Shown one piece after another: positions 57,102 to 64,000 of a stretch of 64,000 nt of DNA. Numbering within the stretch: position 1 is the first letter of the stretch; each line of letters starts with the position of its first letter. The translations under genes were made by a program, and so were the position numbers. The notes under the pieces were generated by a model. It worked only from the letters and a program-made list of their open reading frames with translations. It had not been told where the DNA came from and did not search any database. Origin of the DNA: an uncultured Candidatus Saccharibacteria bacterium (GTDB lineage: Bacteria; Patescibacteriota; Saccharimonadia; Saccharimonadales; Saccharimonadaceae); contig CAMJKD010000005.1 of the NCBI GenBank assembly GCA_946406315.1, positions 26,954 to 90,953 on the forward strand. The letters are read 5' to 3'.

Positions 57102-58991
57102 GTGAAGACATCAGCGAAAAAGCCTCTAAATAATAAGCAACGTTATGTAGTTTCGTCATTATTATTTTTAGGCGTTGCAGCTATCGTGCTGACTTGGTTC
57201 TTAGAATATCGTTATTTCCTGAACGATATGTTCCGCGTCTGGAGCTTCACGATCGGGAGTCCTTTAGTTTTCTTTTTTAATGCTTTTATATTGTGGTTAA
57301 TAATGGTCTTTGTATGGGGGTTAGTCGGATCTCCAACCATCACTGTTGGCGGAACTTGGGTTTTTATCATAATCCTAACCTACATTCATATTAATAAGTA
57401 TTATTCTCGACAAACACCTATACTTCCGGAAGATTTTCAGTTGGCCAGCGAGGCACATTCGTTAACGAAATTTGTCGACTCCGACTCAATCGTCCGTTTA
57501 ATCATTGCGATAATTTTAGTAATCGCCTTAACAATCTTGTTTAGTAGATTTGCAGCAAAAAAATTAAACTTGGTGCGAAGCTGGAAAACCGACGGCTTCG
57601 TACAAAAAAATGCTATTTGGATGAGATTATTAATAGTCGTTTTGGCAGGTGGTGCATTCTATGTTTCAACTGAGTTTATTCGCCATCATGACGGTATGCG
57701 CTACGAAGATATTCCGGTTTTAGGTACGCATTTTACAGCCTGGAATCAGAACCGCAACTACGACGATAATGGTTTTATTTTGGGGTTTCTTTACAATTTT
57801 CAAAAACTAAAATTAGACGAGCCAGACATTTATAGCAAAGATAAAATCGTTTCCATAAAAAATAAGTATGAGGCAGTCGCGGAAGAAAAGAACATGAACC
57901 GCAAAGATGTCGCCGATAATGACGTGAATGTAGTCATAGTTCTAAATGAGTCTTTCTATGATCCGAGTGTAGAATTTAACGGCGAAAAATTTGAAAAATA
58001 CTACCCGCATACTGGCGGAGAGATATTGCCAAACCTGCGTAAAATTCAACAGCAGTACCCAAGCGGCCTAATGTACTCATTAGATTATGGCGGCGGTACG
58101 GCGAATATTGAATTTGAAGCATTGACGGGTTTAACTAATTATTGGACCAACACCGTTCCATATACAGCATTAATCCCGAAAGCTGGACAGATTCCGTCAG
58201 TTGCACAAATGCTAAAAAAGAACGGTTACACAACAACGGCAATTCATCCATTTAATGGCGGAATGTATAAACGCAATATCTCACTTGCGAACGAGGGTTT
58301 CGATACTTTTATTACAGAAAACGAAATGGATTATAAAGAACATGACGGGAACTCAGAATATATCAACGACCGCTCTGCCTACAGGCAGACCTTGAAGGTA
58401 CTAAAAGAAGGCAGCGGAAAGCAAATGATTGGTTTGATTACGATGCAGAATCATACGCCTTATAATGCCGATATTTACGAAAATACTCAATTTGCCGTGA
58501 CTAATAAAGGAATAGATGAGCAGAAGAAGTCTGATATCTCAATTTATTATCAAACACTACATAACTCCGACCAGTATTTAGGAGAGTTTATTGACGAGCT
58601 AGACAAAATAGATAAGAAGGTGGTTGTATTATTCTTTGGCGATCATTCTGCTGGTTTATTTGATGATGTAAATTTGCACATTGATAAAAACGTGCGCGAT
58701 TTATCACGCATAACGCCATACTTCATTTATTCAAACTACGATTCCGGTTTTCGCGGTAAGCGTAGCTTAGCAACGACCACTCCAAACTGCATGGTTAACA
58801 CCATGTTAAATGGCTTAAATTGGAAGAAAGATTCTCTTTATTATTTAGTCGACGAGGTATGCATAAATGAGCCTATCCTAACATCGGCTTACCTCGAGGG
58901 GCGTCAAACTGGTATGCCGACCGTGTTGGATGAATACGAGTTGGTAACCTATGATATCTTGGGTGGTAAAAAATATTGGATAGCAAAATAA
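57102..58991 (+). CDS. LtaS-like membrane sulfatase/phosphoglycerol transferase
   Basis: A 629-residue protein. Five membrane helices (to about residue 200) precede an extracellular alkaline-phosphatase-fold domain. It shows LNESFYDPSVE (metal ligand Glu), the nucleophile threonine in YGGGTANIEFEALTG, IHPFNGGMYKR and FGDHSAGLFD (metal ligands). The family makes lipoteichoic acid or modifies glycans with glycerol phosphate. The GTG start is chosen from promoter spacing; an ATG 6 bp upstream would add two residues. A terminator shared with metG follows. Confidence 0.93.
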   Translation: MKTSAKKPLNNKQRYVVSSLLFLGVAAIVLTWFLEYRYFLNDMFRVWSFTIGSPLVFFFNAFILWLIMVFVWGLVGSPTITVGGTWVFIIILTYIHINKYYSRQTPILPEDFQLASEAHSLTKFVDSDSIVRLIIAIILVIALTILFSRFAAKKLNLVRSWKTDGFVQKNAIWMRLLIVVLAGGAFYVSTEFIRHHDGMRYEDIPVLGTHFTAWNQNRNYDDNGFILGFLYNFQKLKLDEPDIYSKDKIVSIKNKYEAVAEEKNMNRKDVADNDVNVVIVLNESFYDPSVEFNGEKFEKYYPHTGGEILPNLRKIQQQYPSGLMYSLDYGGGTANIEFEALTGLTNYWTNTVPYTALIPKAGQIPSVAQMLKKNGYTTTAIHPFNGGMYKRNISLANEGFDTFITENEMDYKEHDGNSEYINDRSAYRQTLKVLKEGSGKQMIGLITMQNHTPYNADIYENTQFAVTNKGIDEQKKSDISIYYQTLHNSDQYLGEFIDELDKIDKKVVVLFFGDHSAGLFDDVNLHIDKNVRDLSRITPYFIYSNYDSGFRGKRSLATTTPNCMVNTMLNGLNWKKDSLYYLVDEVCINEPILTSAYLEGRQTGMPTVLDEYELVTYDILGGKKYWIAK

Positions 58992-59019
58992 AGAGGCTCC
59001 CGAGAGGAGCTTCTTTTTT
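58992..59019. terminator. Bidirectional terminator
   Basis: AGAGGCTCC, CGAGA, GGAGCTTCT (one G-T pair), TTTTT, between convergent LtaS-like gene and metG. Confidence 0.85.
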
Positions 59020-60427
59020 AATTCTTTGGAAATAGCGGCGTGACTGGAGGCTGAATTTCTTTAGCTGTAAAGATTTCCGCTATCTTTGCCGAAATGTCTG
59101 GCAGGAAAATTGAAAGACGGTCGTTAATCGCCAGTAAGTCAGCCACCAACTTAACGAGAACTTCTTTTGCTTTGTCCGGGTCAGTCTTAGCCAGAGCCCA
59201 TGGCTTTTCGGCGTCAATGCGTTTATTGAGCTCGGAGATACCATCCCATAAAATGTCGAAAGCAAAGTTAAACTCATATTTTTCCATGCGCGAATCAAAA
59301 TCGTGGTTTGGGCGTTTTTCAACCTTTTGTCCCGCTATGCTATTCTTTTTACAAAGTGCTGCGAGACGCTGAACTAGGTTGCCTAAATCATTTGCGAGTT
59401 CATTATAGGCAGCTTCGTATTTATCCCATGTAAAGTCAGAATCGTCAGTCGTAGATGCATGGCGCAAAAAGTAATAACGAAACGGCGCAAGACCGTGTTT
59501 GTCAAGAATTTCTTGGGGGTCAATTACATTACCGATAGATTTGGACATTTTTTCGCCATTAACAGTAATGAAACCGTGCGCAAGTAGATTGCGAGCAAGT
59601 GGTAGCTTGAGGCCTAAAAGCATTGCTGGCCAAATACCAGCATGAAAACGTAAGATATCTTTGCCGACTATCTGCGTATGAGCCGGCCAATCAATAGAAA
59701 TATCTTCGTCCGGATAGCCAAGCACAGTAATGTAATTTGAAAGCGCATCAATCCAAACATACATAACTTGATTTTCGTCGCCAGGAACAGGAATTCCCCA
59801 CTGCACCTGCTCTTTGGGGCGCGAGATTGAAACATCTGGCATATCTTTGAGAAGATTAAGAAACTCTTTCTTACGGAAAGTGGGAGTAATTTTTAGTTCA
59901 TCCGATTCAATCGCATCGCGGATACGATTTTTAAAGTCCGAAATGCGAAGATAATAGTTCTCTTCGCTCAATTTAATGTACGGCTTTTTGTGATCTGGAC
60001 ACTCGCCATGATTATCTTCGTACTCTTTGTCGGTAACGTAACCTTCGCAACCTTCGCAATACCAGCCTTCGTATTTATCTTTGTAGATATGATTAGAAAG
60101 TTTAGCCCAAATCGCTTGACAGCGGCGTTCGTGATCTGGATTAGTAGTGCGAATAAAATCGGTATATTCTACCCCTAGTGAATGAATGAAGTCTTGGAAT
60201 TTTGTCGCATTCTGATTGACAAATTCCTGTGTAGGAATCCCCTGCTCGGTAGCCTTTTTGAAGATTTTATTGCCATGTTCATCGGTGCCAGCCTGGAGAC
60301 GTACTTTTTTGCCGCAATACATCATATATCGACGGAGAGTATCCGCAAGTAGATAATCCATAGCATGACCAAGGTGCGGTTTACCGTTGACGTATGGAAT
60401 AGCTGTAGTAATATATGATTCTTTCAT
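59018..60427 (-). CDS. metG: Methionyl-tRNA synthetase
   Basis: A 469-residue class I synthetase. HIGH-like motif PHLGHAMDYL, a zinc knuckle with CEGCEGYV and HGECPDHKKP, the tryptophan/methionine pocket region and KMSKS as GEKMSKSIGN. It ends after the anticodon-binding helices and lacks the C-terminal tRNA-binding (EMAP/Trbp111) domain of many bacteria. TAAAAT ends 7 nt before the ATG, so it is near-leaderless. Confidence 0.97.
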   Translation of the reverse strand: MKESYITTAIPYVNGKPHLGHAMDYLLADTLRRYMMYCGKKVRLQAGTDEHGNKIFKKATEQGIPTQEFVNQNATKFQDFIHSLGVEYTDFIRTTNPDHERRCQAIWAKLSNHIYKDKYEGWYCEGCEGYVTDKEYEDNHGECPDHKKPYIKLSEENYYLRISDFKNRIRDAIESDELKITPTFRKKEFLNLLKDMPDVSISRPKEQVQWGIPVPGDENQVMYVWIDALSNYITVLGYPDEDISIDWPAHTQIVGKDILRFHAGIWPAMLLGLKLPLARNLLAHGFITVNGEKMSKSIGNVIDPQEILDKHGLAPFRYYFLRHASTTDDSDFTWDKYEAAYNELANDLGNLVQRLAALCKKNSIAGQKVEKRPNHDFDSRMEKYEFNFAFDILWDGISELNKRIDAEKPWALAKTDPDKAKEVLVKLVADLLAINDRLSIFLPDISAKIAEIFTAKEIQPPVTPLFPKN

Positions 60428-60470
60428 GAACCATATTTTAACATCTTTTACAGATAAAAGCGAACGCTAG

Positions 60471-61094
60471 CTAATGAGTAATAACGTAGATGACGATGGC
60501 AATTATAGCTATTATTACGACAACACCAATAGCAATATAAATGGGCATCTTGCTTTTCGGTCTCGGAACGGTGATAGTATTGGCTATATGTGCGGGATCT
60601 TTGCTCGCTTTCTCGTCAAGAGCCGCATCGGCAGCAGCGGCAGCGTCGATGATGGCGCCAGAATCATCGCCTCCATCTACAATATCGCCATCTACAAAAC
60701 TGGCCGCGGACGCCCCTTCGGTTTTGATGATATTTTCCCCCGATGAGATACCCATATCGATGGCACCTATTTGTTGTTCCCCAATAGAAGTGTTGCTTGG
60801 ATTGACTGTCGCGTCGGCATCTCCAGCTAAGTTCATATTTGGATTTTCATCTAGGCGACGGTCGAGCTCTTCTTGAGTAGTAGGAACATCGTTGAGACTA
60901 ATGTCGTTTACATTGAAAGTGTTTTGAATCTTTGGACTGCTACCTTCGGCAGTTATTACAGCTTCATTAATTGCGTTTGCGTCTATAGATGGCTTTTCGT
61001 CGAGCTTCGTCGTGTCAATTGAACTATCGAAACCTGGAGTTGCAGAACCTATATTATCATTTACCGTTGCAGAGTTCTGATTATCTAAATCCAT
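60471..61094 (-). CDS. Tail-anchored acidic protein
   Basis: A 207-residue protein with an acidic, Asp/Asn/Ala-rich, probably disordered N-terminal region (about 180 residues) and a single C-terminal membrane helix (MPIYIAIGVVVIIAIIAIVI, about 183-202) after a short basic patch (PRPKSK). The topology is N-in, tail-anchored, or N-out with no signal peptide. No family is recognised. Weak GGAG upstream of the ATG. Confidence 0.75.
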   Translation of the reverse strand: MDLDNQNSATVNDNIGSATPGFDSSIDTTKLDEKPSIDANAINEAVITAEGSSPKIQNTFNVNDISLNDVPTTQEELDRRLDENPNMNLAGDADATVNPSNTSIGEQQIGAIDMGISSGENIIKTEGASAASFVDGDIVDGGDDSGAIIDAAAAADAALDEKASKDPAHIANTITVPRPKSKMPIYIAIGVVVIIAIIAIVIYVITH

Positions 61095-61146
61095 CTTGGA
61101 TTAGTCTCCATTAAAATATAGTTAGCCATTAGTGTCTATTTTTATC

Positions 61147-61917
61147 TTAACGCTTGTGTATATTTTTTTCAAGTGTCACCCAATCAGCAATTGGCAAATC
61201 CGCTGGACGCGCATTTTTATCGATACCGATTTTCTGAAATATTTGCAATAGATTATCTTTCGGCATCTGCAAACCAATAGCCAAATTAGATATTAATTTT
61301 TTGCGCGGAGCAATAAAACCGAGCTTAATTAAAGATATAGTCGTTTCGGATGCTAGTGGCTTCTCGAATGGTTCAAGCATGACAATTTGACTATCAACTT
61401 TTGGCGGTGGCGTAAAAAACTCGCGCCCCACAACTGGTCCGAGTGTAACTTTGGCATATATCTGTGCCGATAAGGCTAAAACTGAATAATCTCCTTCTTG
61501 AGCACCAAGACGCTCGGCGACTTCTTTCTGAATCAGAAGGACTATTTTCTGCGGCCTGTCTTTAATATGGAGGAACTTTTGAATAATCGGCGAAGTAATG
61601 TAGTAGGGGATATTCCCCGCCACAACGTATTTATCCGGCAGACTCAATTCTTCAACATTAAGCGACAAGATATCCTGGTTGTAAACTTCGAGATTTTTGC
61701 CTGGGAAAGATTTGGGTAAATTTGCCGCTAGACGATTATCGAGTTCAATTGCAACAACTTTTGAAAAATTCTGAAATAAGGCGGAGGTGAGCGTACCTAA
61801 GCCTGGTCCAATTTCTACAACCGTATTAACCCCATCAACGGCGGCTAGATTGGAAATATCGAGTAAAATATCACGGTCTTTAAGCCAATGCTGACCGAGC
61901 GATTTGCGATTCTTCAT
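61147..61917 (-). CDS. ksgA: 16S rRNA dimethyladenosine transferase
   Basis: A 256-residue enzyme that dimethylates two adenosines near the 3' end of 16S rRNA. Motifs: KSLGQHWLKD at the N-terminus, VVEIGPGLGTLTSALF (SAM), VAIELDNRLA and NIPYYITSPI (NxPY catalytic). I start at the ATG at 61917; a longer frame upstream only reads through the end of the neighbouring gene. The ATG lies 1 bp after the stop of the Rpf-like gene, with GGTGG as the nearest Shine-Dalgarno. Confidence 0.95.
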   Translation of the reverse strand: MKNRKSLGQHWLKDRDILLDISNLAAVDGVNTVVEIGPGLGTLTSALFQNFSKVVAIELDNRLAANLPKSFPGKNLEVYNQDILSLNVEELSLPDKYVVAGNIPYYITSPIIQKFLHIKDRPQKIVLLIQKEVAERLGAQEGDYSVLALSAQIYAKVTLGPVVGREFFTPPPKVDSQIVMLEPFEKPLASETTISLIKLGFIAPRKKLISNLAIGLQMPKDNLLQIFQKIGIDKNARPADLPIADWVTLEKNIHKR

Positions 61918-61918
61918 T

Positions 61919-63133
61919 CTACCACCAGTGATGAGTAGTCCAGAATTGATAAGCCTTAGCCCAGCTACCATAGCGCCCAACGGCATAGCTATTGCACCAA
62001 CGTAATTGCGTGATTGGATTTGTAGCCCAGTCGCTACCAGCTGAGGCCATCTTGTTATCAGGTAGAGCTTGGCAGAGACCGGTTGCGCCACTGGAACGAT
62101 TTTTAGCAAGCGGATTCCAGTGCGATTCGCGCTCAATAATGTAGTTAACGTAACCATAGTCGCTCGAAGAAATACCCGCTCTAGCCATCCAATCGTTATG
62201 CGTGCCGGCTGGCAAGTCAACTTTCATGCCAACCTTAACCTGTTCATCAACCGGCTCCTTAGTTACGATAGAAGAAAGAACTTTGCGGGAGATTTCTTTA
62301 CCATTTCGCATATTTATTTCATAAGTAACAGTTTTCTTACCATTTTGCCCCTTCGTAGTAACCTGTTTTGTATTATAAGCGAGCGAGTAATCATAAGTCG
62401 TCTTGGTATTATAGGCTATATCTTCTTCGACGATCTTCGTTTGTTTACCTTGACGATAAACGGCGAAGTCCATATTGTCCTTAATGATTGTTTCGTCGCG
62501 TAAAGAAGCCCAGGTGTCTTTGGAGTCGACTTTAATGTCACGTTCCCTTAAGAATTCGCCAATTGTGTCCGCCTGAGTGCGAATCTGCATTTCCTTACCA
62601 TAAAAGTCGAATTTGATAGTTTTAGCTCGCTTAATTTGGTATGCCGTCGTCATACCGCTTTCGAGAAGGTTATTATATGGTATTACCTCAACAGTATCGG
62701 CATCAAGTAATTTCATCCCAGCATCAGCTACAACAGCCTCGGGCTCGGTTGCAGAAGTACGGACGTATTTTTTGATATTATTATCGATCACTAGGGCTTC
62801 ACGAGAACGATAAATGTTAATATTAAAGTATTCAGAATTAATATCCTCATCTAAGTCTGGTTCGATAGTGTCATAATCACTGTAGGTAATATTTGCGCGC
62901 GCCAGAAGCTCACGCACGGTAGTAGCACCAGAGCGGAGAGTCGTCTTTTTCTCGCCGTCATAAATCGTAATAAAACTCTGCTCGCCATCGTCGGCAGCAC
63001 CTTCGGCTGATGTGGCACTAGCAAAAAATCCACTATTCTCCGCAATAACACTAAAAGAAAGTATAGCGATAGCAAAACCAAGAATTAGTAAGGACGGAAT
63101 AGGTAATATTCCAATTGCCTTGCGTATTTTCAT
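61919..63133 (-). CDS. Rpf-like secreted protein (DUF348, G5, transglycosylase)
   Basis: About 404 residues. A signal anchor (IPSLLILGFAIAILSFSVIA) is followed by two DUF348-type units (GATTVRELLARANI and QADTIGEFLRERDI), a G5 domain (YNTKQVTTKGQNGKKTVTYE) and a C-terminal SLT/Rpf-like domain (YIIERESHWNPLAKN, GLCQALP, WCNSYAVGRYGSW). The Glu in IIERESHWNP is the likely catalytic acid. It would cleave peptidoglycan. The start at 63133 fits TAAGAT 8 nt upstream; an ATG at 63151 is the alternative. It lies directly before ksgA. Confidence 0.9.
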   Translation of the reverse strand: MKIRKAIGILPIPSLLILGFAIAILSFSVIAENSGFFASATSAEGAADDGEQSFITIYDGEKKTTLRSGATTVRELLARANITYSDYDTIEPDLDEDINSEYFNINIYRSREALVIDNNIKKYVRTSATEPEAVVADAGMKLLDADTVEVIPYNNLLESGMTTAYQIKRAKTIKFDFYGKEMQIRTQADTIGEFLRERDIKVDSKDTWASLRDETIIKDNMDFAVYRQGKQTKIVEEDIAYNTKTTYDYSLAYNTKQVTTKGQNGKKTVTYEINMRNGKEISRKVLSSIVTKEPVDEQVKVGMKVDLPAGTHNDWMARAGISSSDYGYVNYIIERESHWNPLAKNRSSGATGLCQALPDNKMASAGSDWATNPITQLRWCNSYAVGRYGSWAKAYQFWTTHHWW

Positions 63134-63333
63134 GCTTTTCAATCTTAACATATCTTATATAGAAAGGCAAGTTTAACAGATTAAGTTGTTGTTGTTTCGT
63201 AATAATGTCATAGTAGATTGTTTTATTAAAATGTCACCCCTAAATATAATTTAAAAATATGACGACCGGACAGATTGCCTAGTGCTAAAATAGCCAAAGA
63301 CCGATTGTGTCTCTCATAGTTTTTTAACTATTA
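63134..63333. other. Intergenic region without visible genes
   Basis: AT-rich. Beyond the -10-like boxes of the Rpf-like gene (near 63139-63160) I see no gene, hairpin or repeat. Confidence 0.4.
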
Positions 63334-63513
63334 TCATAACCACTCTGGACACTGCACGGATGCCGGTATGCCGTAGAACATATTGGTTTTATCTGTTGAG
63401 CTTGAGACATTCCTGTTGAAGACTGGATTGAGAGATGCTATTTGAGAGCAGCGATAGAACATGAAGGACATATCGGCAACTTGCGAAGTATCCCAATTGC
63501 TAAGCGTATCAAT
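63334..63513 (-). pseudogene. Detached C-terminal fragment of a DUF285 adhesin
   Basis: 59 codons with no start codon: NWDTSQVADMSFMFYRCSQI, then SLNPVFNRNVSSSTDKTNMF and ending PEWL. They align with the C-termini of the adhesins at 38469 and 63693 (SLNPIFNWD.SSLTNKSGMF, ending RPGWY/RPAWY). It is a broken duplicate, or a stored variant of the last repeat. Confidence 0.75.
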
Positions 63514-63534
63514 AGCGTATCACGATTGGAGTAA

Positions 63535-63636
63535 TAAAAGATGGGAGACAGTGGTTGGCAGTATAGTCACCCCCCAACATATTGCTAAAAGATAGGATAC
63601 AGTGGTTGGTAGTATAGTTACTCCCCAACATATTGC
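63535..63636. repeat. Two tandem 51-bp repeats
   Basis: The unit starts TAAAAGAT(G/A)GGA and contains CAGTGGTTGG.AGTATAGT and CCCCAACATATTGC. The copies begin at 63535 and 63586 and differ at about six positions. 51 bp is divisible by 3 and both copies are open in one minus-strand frame (AICWGVTILPTTVS), but there is no ribosome binding site and I do not call a gene. Confidence 0.8.
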
Positions 63637-63692
63637 ACACATCCTTAAGGTTAATGCAAGGGGGAAAAAGTTTGAAATAAGGAATCGATCTC

Positions 63693-64000
63693 CTAATACC
63701 ACGCCGGGCGCGTTACGGATGACGGAATACCGTTAAACATACCGCTTTTATTCGTAAGGCTTGAGACATCCCAATTAAAGATTGGATTTAATGAAGTAAT
63801 ACTATTGCAGCCGTAGAACATATAGCTCATATTGGTAACTTTCGAAGTATCCCAATCAGTAAGAGCGTCTATATTCGTGAGGCTAGAGGCATTGTAGAAC
63901 ATAGAGCTCATATTGGTAACACTCGAAGTATCCCAGTCAGCCGCACCATCTATGTTCGTTAAGCCGGTAGCATTGTAAAACATCAAGCTCATATTAGTAA
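63693..64000 (-). CDS. DUF285 (BspA-like) adhesin, C-terminus only
   Basis: At least 102 C-terminal residues of a protein whose start lies beyond the right edge. Three DUF285 units (WDTS.VTNMS.MFYNA..LTNI) are followed by the conserved end SLNPIFNWDVSSLTNKSGMF and RPAWY. It is close to the C-terminus of the 1575-residue adhesin at DNA level as well, so the two loci have exchanged sequence recently or duplicated recently. Confidence 0.88.
   Translation of the reverse strand, partial: TNMSLMFYNATGLTNIDGAADWDTSSVTNMSSMFYNASSLTNIDALTDWDTSKVTNMSYMFYGCNSITSLNPIFNWDVSSLTNKSGMFNGIPSSVTRPAWY

Noticed and set aside
61918..62220. N-terminal extension of KsgA by about 100 residues
   Set aside because: The extension is an out-of-frame reading of the end of the Rpf-like gene. 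The family start KSLGQHWLKD lies at 61917.
63520..63702. 60-codon minus-strand ORF with a repeated AICWGVTILPTTVS
   Set aside because: Open only because a 51-bp repeat is a multiple of three; no ribosome binding site or family match.
1..64000. CRISPR array or cas genes
   Set aside because: No regularly spaced short repeats and no Cas motifs were seen. The regular repeats at 38.5-39.6 kb are coding DUF285 units.

Overview
The window looks like part of a genome from Candidatus Saccharibacteria (TM7) or a close Patescibacteria relative. The evidence is gene content, not a database search: short versions of housekeeping genes (a 110-residue TsaB, a 469-residue MetG without the C-terminal domain), the gatC-gatA-x-gatB operon, anaerobic NrdD/NrdG with NrdR boxes, an IscS/IscU pair, a type IV minor-pilin cluster next to comEC, several very large surface proteins and no biosynthetic operons. 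The standard code reads cleanly through almost every gene. A second signature is transcription: at about ten genes a TANNNT -10 box ends 6-7 nt before the start codon, which implies leaderless mRNAs.

Layout. 1-835: start of an ABC-transporter ATPase running off the left edge. About 1.0-13.9 kb: an accessory island, mostly on the minus strand. It holds small unknown genes, a DUF4417 gene, a two-gene system resembling restriction-modification (an N6-adenine-methylase-like protein without its catalytic motif, and a 1377-residue GIY-YIG-like/helicase/methylase fusion), a NUDIX gene and orphan genes. The genes are separated by related intergenic repeats carrying a GTTAAT..CC.....CAATT motif, by strong terminators, and by structured leaders that look like attenuators or small RNAs. 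14-15.5 kb: iscU-iscS. 15.6-24.1 kb: small membrane proteins, a CapA-like phosphoesterase, a GH30 glycosidase, a 1331-residue secreted protein and a membrane-anchored helical protein.

24.4-38.3 kb is core genome: a Sm_multidrug_ex exporter, nrdG, nrdD with two pairs of NrdR boxes, an HTH-MurA fusion, gatC-gatA-HEPN-like-gatB, a GalU-like gene, two small envelope genes, murJ and ftsH. 38.5-43.2 kb is a 1575-residue adhesin (InlB-type repeats, DUF11-like region, internal membrane segments, vWA, 14 DUF285/BspA repeats). 43.4-49 kb has a GT39-like membrane protein between two oppositely oriented tRNA-Pro genes, a degenerate DHH protein, rpsT, a CYTH-like gene, rnhA and tRNA-Leu. 49-53.1 kb is a four-gene minor-pilin operon. 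53.2-63.2 kb has rny, tsaB-tsaE, a comEC frame broken by two in-frame TGA codons, an LtaS-like sulfatase, metG, ksgA and an Rpf-like G5/transglycosylase protein. 63.3-64 kb has a detached DUF285 C-terminal fragment, a tandem repeat and the end of another DUF285 adhesin.

Most interesting items: the two-gene system behind a structured, terminator-ended leader RNA; the repeat-bounded cassette island; a small-gene module coupled through the same ATGA junction to two unrelated upstream genes; attenuator-like leaders with leaderless micro-ORFs; comEC with exactly two TGAs; and the pervasive leaderless promoters, which also correct several start codons.
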